A stretch of DNA of 64,000 nucleotides, taken from positions 1 to 64,000 of the forward strand of contig NW_026089491.1 in assembly GCF_933775445.1 (NCBI RefSeq), read 5' to 3'. The position numbers were made by a program, and so were the translations under genes. This document shows, piece by piece, positions 12,802 to 23,742 of this stretch. How positions within the stretch are numbered: the first letter of the stretch is position 1; each line of letters starts with the position of its first letter. Source of the DNA: Argentina anserina (lineage: Eukaryota; Streptophyta; Magnoliopsida; Rosales; Rosaceae). The notes beneath the pieces are model-generated. The model was not told where the DNA came from and searched no databases. It was given only the letters and a program-made list of their open reading frames with translations.

Positions 12802-13844
12802 GAGTATCTTTACTATTCCAATTGTGTATCTTTTCAATTCTCGTTTGAGTATCTTTCTGAACGGCTTTCTGATGTGAGTTTCTATTGAATTTGAGAGTTT
12901 TGCAAGTGTAGGAGTGTGTTTCTTTCAAACTGAGTTTCTTTACATCGTTTGCGTATCTTTACTATTCCAATTGTGTATCTTTTCATTTCTCGTTTGAGTA
13001 TCTTTCTGAACGGCTTTCTGATGCGAGTTTCTATTGAATTTGAGAGTTTTGCAAGTGTGGGAGTCTGTTTCTTTCAAACTGAGTATCCTTACATCGTTTG
13101 AGTATCTTTACTATTCCAATTGTGTATCTTTTCAATTCTCGTTTGAGTATCTTTCTGAACGGCTTTCTGATGCGAGTTTCTATTGAATTTGAGAGTTTTG
13201 CAAGTGTGGGAGTCTGTTTCTTTCAAACTGAGTATCCTTACATCGTTTGAGTATCTTTACTATTCCAATTGTGTATCTTTTCAATTCTCGTTTGAGTATC
13301 TTTCTGAACGGCTTTCTGATGCGAGTTTCTATCGAATTTGAGAGTTTTGCAAGTGTGGGAGTCTGTTTCTTTCAAACTGAGTTTCTTTACATCGTTTGCG
13401 TATCTTTACTATTCCAATTGTGTATCTTTTCATTTCTCGTTTGAGTATCTTTCTGAACGGCTTTCTGATGCGAGTGTCTATTGAATTTGAGAGTTTTGCA
13501 AGTGTGGGAGTCTGTTTCTTTCAAACTGAGTATCCTTACATCGTTTGAGTATCTTTACTATTCCAATTGTGTATCTTTTCAATTCTCGTTTGAGTATCTT
13601 TCTGAACGGCTTTCTGATGTGAGTTTCTATTGAATTTGAGAGTTTTGCAAGTGTGGTAGTGTGTTTCTTTCAAACTGAGTATCTTTACATCGTTTGCGTA
13701 TCTTTACTATTCCAATTGTGTATCTTTTCAATTCTCGTTTGAGTATCTTTCTCTAAGGCTTTCTGATGCGAGTTTCTATTGAATTTGAGAGTTTTGCAAG
13801 TGTGGGAGTGTGTTCCTTTCAAACTGAGTATCTTTACATCGTTT
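12802..13844 (+). repeat. Transition monomers
   Basis: Seven full-length monomers. The first five (12802-13546) resemble 5353-5800 in order: GATGTGAG/GTGTAGG/GAGTTTC, GTTTGCG with CATTTCTCG, GTCTG, then TATCGAATT with a GAGTTTC end. The last two (13547 and 13696) introduce variants that dominate the next domain: GTGTGGTAG, and CTCTAAGG with TTCCTTTC. This is the right limit of the GAGTTTC-type monomers. Confidence 0.85.
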
Positions 13845-14078
13845 GAGTATCTTTGCTATTCCAATTGTGTATCTTTTCAATTCTCGTTTGAGTATCTTTC
13901 TGAACGGCTTTCTGATGCGAGTTTCTATTGAATTTGAGAGTTTTGCAAGTGTGGGAGTGTGTTTCTTTCAAACTGAGTATCTTTCTGAACGGCTTTCTGA
14001 TGTGAGTTTCTATTGAATTTGAGAGTTTTGCAAGTGTGGGAGTGTGTTTCTTTCAAACTGAGTATCTTTACATCGTTT
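13845..14078 (+). repeat. Two monomers fused by a 64-bp internal deletion
   Basis: The first monomer starts with the GCTATTCC variant and runs to its third GAGTATCTTT (13975-13984). The sequence then continues with CTGAACGG, which belongs after the second GAGTATCTTT of the next monomer. The pair is 234 bp long, not 298. The junction lies within the shared GAGTATCTTT word, as expected for recombination or slippage between direct repeats. The remnant monomer carries GATGTGAG. Confidence 0.93.
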
Positions 14079-14525
14079 GCGTATCTTTACTATTCCAATT
14101 GTGTATCTTTTCAATTCTCGTTTGAGTATCTTTCTCTAAGGCTTTCTGATGCGAGTTTCTATTGAATTTGAGAGTTTTGCAAGTGTGGGAGTGTGTTCCT
14201 TTCAAACTGAGTATCTTTACATCGTTTGAGTATCTTTGCTATTCCAATTGTGTATCTTTTCAATTCTCGTTTGAGTATCTTTCTGAACGGCTTTCTGATG
14301 CGAGTTTCTATTGAATTTGAGAGTTTTGCAAGTGTGGGAGTGTGTTTCTTTCAAACTGAGTATCTTTACATCGTTTGAGTATCTTTACTATTCCAATTGT
14401 GTATCTTTTCAATTCTCGTTTGAGTATCTTTCTGAACGGCTTTCTGATGCGAGTTTCTATTGAATTTGAGAGTTTTGCAAGTGTGGGAGTGTGTTTCTTT
14501 CAAACTGAGTATCCTTACATCGTTT

Positions 14526-14821
14526 GAGTATCTTTACTATTCCAATTGTGTATCTTTTCAATTCTCGTTTGAGTATCTTTCTGAACGGCTTTCTGATGCG
14601 AGTTTCTATTGAATTTGAGAGTTTTGCAAGTGTTGGAGTGTGTTTCTTTCAACTGAGTATCTTTACATCGTTTGAGTATCTTTACTATTCCAATTGTGTA
14701 TCTTTTCAATTCTCGTTTGAGTATCTTTCTGAACGGCTTTCTGATGCGAATTTCTATTGAATTTGAGAGTTTTGCAAGTGTTGGAGTGTGTTTCTTTCAA
14801 CTGAGTATCTTTACATCGTTT
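14526..14821 (+). repeat. Pair of 148-bp monomers (1)
   Basis: Two adjacent monomers each lack one A in CAAACTGAG (near 14651 and 14799). The second has GATGCGAATT in this copy. The paired arrangement recurs five more times, which marks it as one founder event carried along by larger duplications. Confidence 0.92.
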
Positions 14822-15119
14822 GAGTATCTTTACTATTCCAATTGTGTATCTTTTCAATTCTCGTTTGAGTATCTTTCTCTAAGGCTTTCTGATGCGAGTT
14901 TCTATTGAATTTCAGAGTTTTGCAAGTGTTGGAGTGTGTTTCTTTCAAACTGAGTATCTTTACATCGTTTGAGTATCTTTACTATTCCAATTGTGTATCT
15001 TTTCAATTCTCGTTTGAGTATCTTTCTGAACGGCTTTCTGATGCGAGTTTCTATTGAATTTGAGAGTTTTGCAAGTGTGGGAGTGTGTTTCTTTCAAACT
15101 GAGTATCTTTACATCGTTT

Positions 15120-15223
15120 GAGTATCTTTCTGAACGGCTTTCTGATGCGAGTTTCTATTGAATTTGAGAGTTTTGCAAGTGTGGGAGTGTGTTTCTTTCA
15201 AACTGAGTATCTTTACATCGTTT
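15120..15223 (+). repeat. 104-bp monomer with 45-bp deletion (1)
   Basis: After GAGTATCTTT at 15120-15129 the sequence goes directly to CTGAACGG (monomer position 56). Positions 11-55 of the consensus, or an equivalent 45-bp register, are missing. The deletion is bounded by the 15-bp direct repeat CGTTTGAGTATCTTT, present at monomer positions 145-10 and 41-55. Confidence 0.94.
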
Positions 15224-15670
15224 CCGTATCTTTACTATTCCAATTGTGTATCTTTTCAATTCTCGTTTAAGTATCTTTCTGAACGGCTTTCTGATGCGAG
15301 TTTCTATTGAATTTGAGAGTTTTGCAAGTGTGGGAGTGTGTTTCTTTCAAACTGAGTATCTTTACATCGTTTCCGTATCTTTACTATTCCAATTGTGTAT
15401 CTTTTCAATTCTCGTTTGAGTATCTTTCTGAACGGCTTTCTGATGCGAGTTTCTATTGAATTTGAGAGTTTTGCAAGTGTGGGAGTGTGTTTCTTTCAAA
15501 CTGAGTATCCTTACATCGTTTGAGTATCTTTACTATTCCAATTGTGTATATTTTCAATTCTCGTTAGAGTATTTTTCTGAAAGGCTTTCTGATGCGAGTT
15601 TCTATTGAATTTGAGAGTTTTGCAAGTGTGGGAGTGTGTTTCTTTCAAACTGAGTATCTTTACATCGTTT

Positions 15671-15904
15671 GAGTATCTTTACTATTCCAATTGTGTATCT
15701 TTTCAATTCTCGTTTGAGTATCTTTCTGAACGGCTTTCTGATGCGAGTTTCTATTGAATTTGAGAGTTTTGCAAGTGTGGGAGTGTGTTTCTTTCAAACT
15801 GAGTATCTTTCTGAACGGCTTTCTGATGCGAGTTTCTATTGAATTTGAGAGTTTTGCAAGTGTGGTAGTGTGTTTCTTTCAAACTGAGTATCTTTACATC
15901 GTTT
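15671..15904 (+). repeat. Two monomers fused by a 64-bp deletion (2)
   Basis: The junction is at the GAGTATCTTT word near 15801-15810, where CAAACTGAGTATCTTT is followed by CTGAACGG. The type of break is the same as at 13975. The downstream half carries GTGTGGTAG. The corresponding pair in copy B is 20281-20514, which carries GTGTGGGAG. Confidence 0.93.
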
Positions 15905-16202
15905 GCGTATCTTTACTATTCCAATTGTGTATCTTTTCAATTCTCGTTTGAGTATCTTTCTCTAAGGCTTTCTGATGCGAGTTTCTATTGAATTTGAGAG
16001 TTTTGCAAGTGTGGGAGTGTGTTCCTTTCAAACTGAGTATCTTTACATCGTTTGAGTATCTTTACTATTCCAATTGTGTATCTTTTCAATTCTCGTTTGA
16101 GTATCTTTCTGAACGGCTTTCTGATGCGAGTTTCTATTGAATTTGAGAGTTTTGCAAGTGTGGGAGTGTGTTTCTTTCAAACTGAGTATCCTTACATCGT
16201 TT

Positions 16203-16498
16203 GAGTATCTTTACTATTCCAATTGTGTATCTTTTCAATTCTCGTTTGAGTATCTTTCTGAACGGCTTTCTGATGCGAGTTTCTATTGAATTTGAGAGTT
16301 TTGCAAGTGTTGGAGTGTGTTTCTTTCAACTGAGTATCTTTACATCGTTTGAGTATCTTTACTATTCCAATTGTGTATCTTTTCAATTCTCGTTTGAGTA
16401 TCTTTCTGAACGGCTTTCTGATGCGAGTTTCTATTGAATTTGAGAGTTTTGCAAGTGTTGGAGTGTGTTTCTTTCAACTGAGTATCTTTACATCGTTT
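16203..16498 (+). repeat. Pair of 148-bp monomers (2)
   Basis: The same 1-bp deletion appears in both monomers (near 16329 and 16477). Here the second monomer keeps GATGCGAGTT, unlike pair 1. Confidence 0.92.
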
Positions 16499-16796
16499 GA
16501 GTATCTTTACTATTCCAATTGTGTATCTTTTCAATTCTCGTTTGAGTATCTTTCTCTAAGGCTTTCTGATGCGAGTTTCTATTGAATTTCAGAGTTTTGC
16601 AAGTGTTGGAGTGTGTTTCTTTCAAACTGAGTATCTTTACATCGTTTGAGTATCTTTACTATTCCAATTGTGTATCTTTTCAATTCTCGTTTGAGTATCT
16701 TTCTGAACGGCTTTCTGATGCGAGTTTCTATTGAATTTGAGAGTTTTGCAAGTGTGGGAGTGTGTTTCTTTCAAACTGAGTATCTTTACATCGTTT

Positions 16797-16900
16797 GAGT
16801 ATCTTTCTGAACGGCTTTCTGATGCGAGTTTCTATTGAATTTGAGAGTTTTGCAAGTGTGGGAGTGTGTTTGTTTCAAACTGAGTATCTTTACATCGTTT
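16797..16900 (+). repeat. 104-bp monomer with 45-bp deletion (2)
   Basis: CATCGTTTGAGTATCTTT is followed directly by CTGAACGG at 16807. It has the same break as 15120-15223 and lies 1677 bp downstream, so it is a copy and not an independent deletion. Confidence 0.94.
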
Positions 16901-19135
16901 CCGTATCTTTACTATTCCAATTGTGTATCTTTTCAATTCTCGTTTAAGTATCTTTCTGAACGGCTTTCTGATGCGAGTTTCTATTGAATTTGAGAGTTTT
17001 GCAAGTGTGGGAGTGTGTTTCTTTCAAACTGAGTATCTTTACATCGTTTCCGTATCTTTACTATTCCAATTGTGTATCTTTTCAATTCTCGTTTGAGTAT
17101 CTTTCTGAACGGCTTTCTGATGCGAGTTTCTATTGAATTTGAGAGTTTTGCAAGTGTGGGAGTGTGTTTCTTTCAAACTGAGTATCCTTACATCGTTTGA
17201 GTATCTTTACTATTCCAATTGTGTATATTTTCAATTCTCGTTAGAGTATTTTTCTGAAAGGCTTTCTGATGCGAGTTTCTATTGAATTTGAGAGTTTTGC
17301 AAGTGTTGGAGTGTGTTTCTTTCAAACTGAGTATCTTTACATCGTTTGCGTATCTTTACTATTCCAATTGTGTATCTTTTCAATTCTCGTTTGAGTATCT
17401 TTCTCTAAGGCTTTCTGATGCGAGTTTCTATTGAATTTGAGAGTTTTGCAAGTGTGGGAGTGTGTTTCTTTCAAACTGAGTATCTTTACATCGTTTCAGT
17501 ATCTTTACTATTCCAATTGTGTATCTTTTCAATTCTCGTTTGAGTATCTTTCTGAACGGCTTTCTGATGCGAGTTTCTATTGAATTTGAGAGTTTTGCAA
17601 GTGTGGGAGTGTGTTTCTTTCAAACTGAGTATCTTTACATCATTTGCGTATCTTTACTATTCCAATTGTGTATCTTTTCAATTCTCGTTTGAGTATCTTT
17701 CTCTAAGGCTTTCTGATGCGAGTTTCTATTGAATTTGAGAGTTTTGCAAGTGTGGGAGTGTGTTTCTTTCAAACTGAGTATGTTTACATCGTTTGAGTAT
17801 CTTTACTATTCTAATTGTGTATCTTTTCAATTCTCGTTTGAGTATCTTTCTGAACGGCTTTCTGATGCGAGTTTCTATTGAATTTGAGAGTTTTGCAAGT
17901 GTGGGAGTGTGTTTCTTTCAAACTGAGTATCTTTACATCGTTTGAGTATCTTTACTATTCCAATTGTGTATCTTTTCAATTCTCGTTTGAGTATCTTTCT
18001 CTAAGGCTTTCTGATGCGAGTTTCTATTGAATTTGAGAGTTTTGCAAGTGTGGGAGTGTGTTCCTTTCAAACTGAGTATCTTTACATCGTTTGAGTATCT
18101 TTGCTATTCCAATTGTGTATCTTTTCAATTCTCGTTTGAGTATCTTTCTGAACGGCTTTCTGATGCGAGTTTCTATTGAATTTGAGAGTTTTGCAAGTGT
18201 GGTAGTGTGTTTCTTTCAAACTGAGTATGTTTACATCGTTTGCGTATCTTTACTATTCCAATTGTGTATCTTTTCAATTCTCGTTTGAGTATCTTTCTCT
18301 AAGGCTTTCTGATGCGAGTTTCTATTGAATTTGAGAGTTTTGCAAGTGTGGGAGTGTGTTCCTTTCAAACTGAGTATCTTTACATCGTTTGAGTATCTTT
18401 ACTATTCCAATTGTGTATCTTTTCAATTCTCGTTTGAGTATCTTTCTCTAAGGCTTTCTGATGCGAGTTTCTATTGAATTTGAGAGTTTTGCAAGTGTGG
18501 GAGTGTGTTCCTTTCAAACTGAGTATCTTTACATCGTTTGAGTATCTTTGCTATTCCAATTGTGTATCTTTTCAATTCTCGTTTGAGTATCTTTCTGAAC
18601 GGCTTTCTGATGTGAGTTTCTATTGAATTTGAGAGTTTTGCAAGTGTGGTAGTGTGTTTCTTTCAAACTGAGTATCTTTACATCGTTTGCGTATCTTTAC
18701 TATTCCAATTGTGTATCTTTTCAATTCTCGTTTGAGTATCTTTCTCTAAGGCTTTCTGATGCGAGTTTCTATTGAATTTGAGAGTTTTGCAAGTGTGGGA
18801 GTGTGTTCCTTTCAAACTGAGTATCTTTACATCGTTTGAGTATCTTTGCTATTCCAATTGTGTATCTTTTCAATTCTCGTTTGAGTATCTTTCTGAACGG
18901 CTTTCTGATGCGAGTTTCTATTGAATTTGAGAGTTTTGCAAGTGTGGGAGTGTGTTTCTTTCAAACTGAGTATCTTTACATCGTTTGAGTATCTTTACTA
19001 TTCCAATTGTGTATCTTTTCAATTCTCGTTTGAGTATCTTTCTGAACGGCTTTCTGATGCGAGTCTCTATTGAATTTGAGAGTTTTGCAAGTGTGGGAGT
19101 GTGTTTCTTTCAAACTGAGTATCCTTACATCGTTT

Positions 19136-19431
19136 GAGTATCTTTACTATTCCAATTGTGTATCTTTTCAATTCTCGTTTGAGTATCTTTCTGAACGGCT
19201 TTCTGATGCGAGTTTCTATTGAATTTGAGAGTTTTGCAAGTGTTGGAGTGTGTTTCTTTCAACTGAGTATCTTTACATCGTTTGAGTATCTTTACTATTC
19301 CAATTGTGTATCTTTTCAATTCTCGTTTGAGTATCTTTCTGAACGGCTTTCTGATGCGAATTTCTATTGAATTTGAGAGTTTTGCAAGTGTTGGAGTGTG
19401 TTTCTTTCAACTGAGTATCTTTACATCGTTT
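19136..19431 (+). repeat. Pair of 148-bp monomers (3)
   Basis: Equivalent to pair 1 at 4610-bp offset, including the GATGCGAATT change in the second monomer near 19356. Confidence 0.92.
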
Positions 19432-19729
19432 GAGTATCTTTACTATTCCAATTGTGTATCTTTTCAATTCTCGTTTGAGTATCTTTCTCTAAGGCTTTCT
19501 GATGCGAGTTTCTATTGAATTTCAGAGTTTTGCAAGTGTTGGAGTGTGTTTCTTTCAAACTGAGTATCTTTACATCGTTTGAGTATCTTTACTATTCCAA
19601 TTGTGTATCTTTTCAATTCTCGTTTGAGTATCTTTCTGAACGGCTTTCTGATGCGAGTTTCTATTGAATTTGAGAGTTTTGCAAGTGTGGGAGTGTGTTT
19701 CTTTCAAACTGAGTATCCTTACATCGTTT

Positions 19730-19833
19730 GAGTATCTTTCTGAACGGCTTTCTGATGCGAGTTTCTATTGAATTTGAGAGTTTTGCAAGTGTGGGAGTGT
19801 GTTTATTTCAAACTGAGTATCTTTACATCGTTT
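19730..19833 (+). repeat. 104-bp monomer with 45-bp deletion (3)
   Basis: Copy B counterpart of 15120-15223. It is preceded by TATCCTTACATCG where copy A has TATCTTTACATCG, so conversion or mutation has altered the flank while the deletion is kept. Confidence 0.94.
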
Positions 19834-20280
19834 CCGTATCTTTACTATTCCAATTGTGTATCTTTTCAATTCTCGTTTAAGTATCTTTCTGAACGGCTTT
19901 CTGATGCGAGTTTCTATTGAATTTGAGAGTTTTGCAAGTGTGGGAGTGTGTTTCTTTCAAACTGAGTATCTTTACATCGTTTCCGTATCTTTACTATTCC
20001 AATTGTGTATCTTTTCAATTCTCGTTTGAGTATCTTTCTGAACGGCTTTCTGATGCGAGTTTCTATTGAATTTGAGAGTTTTGCAAGTGTGGGAGTGTGT
20101 TTCTTTCAAACTGAGTATCCTTACATCGTTTGAGTATCTTTACTATTCCAATTGTGTATATTTTCAATTCTCGTTAGAGTATTTTTCTGAAAGGCTTTCT
20201 GATGCGAGTTTCTATTGAATTTGAGAGTTTTGCAAGTGTGGGAGTGTGTTTCTTTCAAACTGAGTATCTTTACATCGTTT

Positions 20281-20514
20281 GAGTATCTTTACTATTCCAA
20301 TTGTGTATCTTTTCAATTCTCGTTTGAGTATCTTTCTGAACGGCTTTCTGATGCGAGTTTCTATTGAATTTGAGAGTTTTGCAAGTGTGGGAGTGTGTTT
20401 CTTTCAAACTGAGTATCTTTCTGAACGGCTTTCTGATGCGAGTTTCTATTGAATTTGAGAGTTTTGCAAGTGTGGGAGTGTGTTTCTTTCAAACTGAGTA
20501 TCTTTACATCGTTT
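20281..20514 (+). repeat. Two monomers fused by a 64-bp deletion (3)
   Basis: Copy B counterpart of 15671-15904, with the junction near 20411-20420. It carries GTGTGGGAG where copy A has GTGTGGTAG. Confidence 0.93.
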
Positions 20515-20812
20515 GCGTATCTTTACTATTCCAATTGTGTATCTTTTCAATTCTCGTTTGAGTATCTTTCTCTAAGGCTTTCTGATGCGAGTTTCTATTG
20601 AATTTGAGAGTTTTGCAAGTGTGGGAGTGTGTTCCTTTCAAACTGAGTATCTTTACATCGTTTGAGTATCTTTACTATTCCAATTGTGTATCTTTTCAAT
20701 TCTCGTTTGAGTATCTTTCTGAACGGCTTTCTGATGCGAGTTTCTATTGAATTTGAGAGTTTTGCAAGTGTGGGAGTGTGTTTCTTTCAAACTGAGTATC
20801 CTTACATCGTTT

Positions 20813-21108
20813 GAGTATCTTTACTATTCCAATTGTGTATCTTTTCAATTCTCGTTTGAGTATCTTTCTGAACGGCTTTCTGATGCGAGTTTCTATTGAA
20901 TTTGAGAGTTTTGCAAGTGTTGGAGTGTGTTTCTTTCAACTGAGTATCTTTACATCGTTTGAGTATCTTTACTATTCCAATTGTGTATCTTTTCAATTCT
21001 CGTTTGAGTATCTTTCTGAACGGCTTTCTGATGCGAGTTTCTATTGAATTTGAGAGTTTTGCAAGTGTTGGAGTGTGTTTCTTTCAACTGAGTATCTTTA
21101 CATCGTTT
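20813..21108 (+). repeat. Pair of 148-bp monomers (4)
   Basis: Copy B counterpart of pair 2, with deletions near 20939 and 21087. The next monomer has CTCTAAGG and TTTCAGAG, as after every pair seen. Confidence 0.92.
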
Positions 21109-21405
21109 GAGTATCTTTACTATTCCAATTGTGTATCTTTTCAATTCTCGTTTGAGTATCTTTCTCTAAGGCTTTCTGATGCGAGTTTCTATTGAATTTC
21201 AGAGTTTTGCAAGTGTTGGAGTGTGTTTCTTTCAAACTGAGTATCTTTACATCGTTTGAGTATCTTTACTATTCCAATTGTGTATCTTTTCAATCTCGTT
21301 TGAGTATCTTTCTGAACGGCTTTCTGATTCGAGTTTCTATTGAATTTGAGAGTTTTGCAAGTGTGGGAGTGTGTTTCTTTCAAACTGAGTATCCTTACAT
21401 CATTT

Positions 21406-21509
21406 GAGTATCTTTCTGAACGGCTTTCTGATGCGAGTTTCTATTGAATTTGAGAGTTTTGCAAGTGTGGGAGTGTGTTTGTTTCAAACTGAGTATCTTT
21501 ACATCGTTT
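21406..21509 (+). repeat. 104-bp monomer with 45-bp deletion (4)
   Basis: Counterpart of 16797-16900. The preceding word is CATCATTTGAG, a CpG-to-CpA change that now spoils the left direct repeat by one base. The deletion was therefore inherited before this mutation. TTTGTTTC follows near 21480, as in copy A. Confidence 0.93.
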
Positions 21510-22999
21510 CCGTATCTTTACTATTCCAATTGTGTATCTTTTCAATTCTCGTTTAAGTATCTTTCTGAACGGCTTTCTGATGCGAGTTTCTATTGAATTT
21601 GAGAGTTTTGCAAGTGTGGGAGTGTGTTTCTTTCAAACTGAGTATCTTTACATCGTTTCCGTATCTTTACTATTCCAATTGTGTATCTTTTCAATTCTCG
21701 TTTGAGTATCTTTCTGAACGGCTTTCTGATGCGAGTTTCTATTGAATTTGAGAGTTTTGCAAGTGTGGGAGTGTGTTTCTTTCAAACTGAGTATCCTTAC
21801 ATCGTTTGAGTATCTTTACTATTCCAATTGTGTATATTTTCAATTCTCGTTAGAGTATTTTTCTGAAAGGCTTTCTGATGCGAGTTTCTATTGAATTTGA
21901 GAGTTTTGCAAGTGTTGGAGTGTGTTTCTTTCAAACTGAGTATCTTTACATCGTTTGCGTATCTTTACTATTCCAATTGTGTATCTTTTCAATTCTCGTT
22001 TGAGTATCTTTCTCTAAGGCTTTCTGATGCGAGTTTCTATTGAATTTGAGAGTTTTGCAAGTGTGGGAGTGTGTTTCTTTCAAACTGAGTATCTTTACAT
22101 CGTTTCAGTATCTTTACTATTCCAATTGTGTATCTTTTCAATTCTCGTTTGAGTATCTTTCTGAACGGCTTTCTGATGCGAGTTTCTATTGAATTTGAGA
22201 GTTTTGCAAGTGTGGGAGTGTGTTTCTTTCAAACTGAGTATCTTTACATCATTTGCGTATCTTTACTATTCCAATTGTGTATCTTTTCAATTCTCGTTTG
22301 AGTATCTTTCTCTAAGGCTTTCTGATGCGAGTTTCTATTGAATTTGAGAGTTTTGCAAGTGTGGGAGTGTGTTTCTTTCAAACTGAGTATGTTTACATCG
22401 TTTGAGTATCTTTTCTTTTCTAATTGTGTATCTTTTCAATTCTCGTTTGAGTATCTTTCTGAACGGCTTTCTGATGCGAGTTTCTATTGAATTTGAGAGT
22501 TTTGCAAGTGTGGGAGTGTGTTTCTTTCAAACTGAGTATCTTTACATCGTTTGAGTATCTTTACTATTCCAATTGTGTATCTTTTCAATTCTCGTTTGAG
22601 TATCTTTCTCTAAGGCTTTCTGATGCGAGTTTCTATTGAATTTGAGAGTTTTGCAAGTGTGGGAGTGTGTTCCTTTCAAACTGAGTATCTTTACATCGTT
22701 TGAGTATCTTTACTATTCCAATTGTGTATCTTTTCAATTCTCGTTTGAGTATCTTTCTGAACGGCTTTCTGATGCGAGTTTCTATTGAAGTTGAGAGTTT
22801 TGCAAGTGTGGTAGTGTGTTTCTTTCAAACTGAGTATGTTTACATCGTTTGCGTATCTTTACTATTCCAATTGTGTATCTTTTCAATTCTCGTTTGAGTA
22901 TCTTTCTCTAAGGCTTTCTGATGCGAGTTTCTATTGAATTTGAGAGTTTTGCAAGTGTGGGAGTGTGTTCCTTTCAAACTGAGTATCTTTACATCGTTT

Positions 23000-23742
23000 G
23001 AGTATCTTTGCTATTCCAATTGTGTATCTTTTCAATTCTCGTTTGAGTATCTTTCTGAACGGCTTTCTGATGCGAGTTTCTATTGAATTTGAGAGTTTTG
23101 CAAGTGTGGGAGTGTGTTTCTTTCAAACTGAGTATCTTTACATCGTTTGAGTATCTTTACTATTCCAATTGTGTATCTTTTCAATTCTCGTTTGAGTATC
23201 TTTCTGAACGGCTTTCTGATGCGAGTTTCTATTGAATTTGAGAGTTTTGCAAGTGTGGGAGTGTGTTTCTTTCAAACTGAGTATCCTTACATCGTTTGAG
23301 TATCTTTACTATTCCAATTGTGTATCTTTTCAATTCTCGTTTGAGTATCTTTCTGAACGGCTTTCTGATGCGAGTTTCTATTGAATTTGAGGGTTTTGCA
23401 AGTGTTGGAGTGTGTTTCTTTCAACTGAGTATCTTTACATCGTTTGAGTATCTTTACTATTCCAATTGTGTATCTTTTCAATTCTCGTTTGAGTATCTTT
23501 CTGAACGGCTTTCTGATGCGAGTTTCTATTGAATTTGAGAGTTTTGCAAGTGTTGGAGTGTGTTTCTTTCAACTGAGTATCTTTACATCGTTTAAGTATC
23601 TTTACTATTCCAATTGTGTATCTTTTCAATTCTCGTTTGAGTATCTTTCTCTAAGGCTTTCTGATGCGAGTTTCTATTGAATTTCAGAGTTTTGCAAGTG
23701 TTGGAGTGTGTTTCTTTCAAACTGAGTATCTTTACATCGTTT
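23000..23742 (+). repeat. Start of a third 4610-type copy, truncated
   Basis: Five monomers correspond to 18838-19578: GCTATTCC, consensus/TATCCTT, two 148-bp monomers and CTCTAAGG with TTTCAGAG. The sequence then leaves the 4610-bp pattern and enters the 13-monomer HOR. Private changes are GAGGGTTTTG near 23391 and GTTTAAGTATC near 23592. Both are shared with the duplicated region near 29945 and 30146. Confidence 0.87.
23298..23593 (+). repeat. Pair of 148-bp monomers (5)
   Basis: Deletions near 23421 and 23569. The first monomer has the private GAGGGTTTTG. It recurs unchanged as pair 6 at 29852-30147. Confidence 0.92.

Larger units (their letters stand above)
14526..16202 (+). repeat. 1677-bp sub-unit inside the 4610-bp unit
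   Basis: Twelve monomer equivalents, shortened by one 45-bp, one 64-bp and two 1-bp deletions (1788 minus 111). The order is: 148-bp pair, CTCTAAGG monomer with TTTCAGAG, consensus-like monomer, 45-bp-deleted monomer, CGTTTAAGTATC monomer, CCG monomer, TATATTTTC/CGTTAGAG monomer, 64-bp-deleted pair, TTCCTTTC monomer and a TATCCTT monomer. The first eight recur at 16203-17347 and again in copy B at 19136 and 20813, always 1677 bp apart. Confidence 0.9.
16203..17347 (+). repeat. Second, shortened 1677-type sub-unit
   Basis: Eight monomer equivalents match the first eight of 14526-16202 in order, including the 148-bp pair, the TTTCAGAG monomer, the 45-bp deletion, CGTTTAAGTATC and TATATTTTC/CGTTAGAG. 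It then switches to a GTTTGCG/CTCTAAGG monomer at 17348, where the first sub-unit continues with its 64-bp-deleted pair. It includes a private TTTGTTTC near 16870. Confidence 0.88.
14079..18688 (+). repeat. 4610-bp segmental unit, copy A (32 monomer equivalents)
   Basis: The 4610-bp unit recurs at 18689. Its length equals 32 x 149 minus 158, and the 158 bp are accounted for by two 45-bp deletions, one 64-bp deletion and four 1-bp deletions, all present at the same relative places in copy B. Markers include GCTATTCC, TTCCTTTC, CGTTTAAGTATC, TATATTTTC with CGTTAGAG and TTCTGAAAGG, and paired 148-bp monomers. The last three monomers (18242-18688) are less clearly matched, so the unit end is approximate. 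Confidence 0.9.
18689..22999 (+). repeat. 4610-bp segmental unit, copy B (incomplete)
   Basis: The unit matches copy A at 4610-bp offset up to 21.3 kb. Beyond a private 1-bp deletion (CAATCTCG near 21292) it matches at 4609 bp. It includes the corresponding deletions at 19730, 20411 and 21406 and the 148-bp pairs at 19136 and 20813. Private changes include GAGTCTCTATT near 19062, TTTATTTC near 19801, CATCATTTGAG near 21400, TCTTTTCTAATTG near 22411 and GAAGTTGAG near 22788. After 23000 the sequence resumes with material like 18838 onward, so the third repeat begins after skipping three monomers. Confidence 0.9.
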
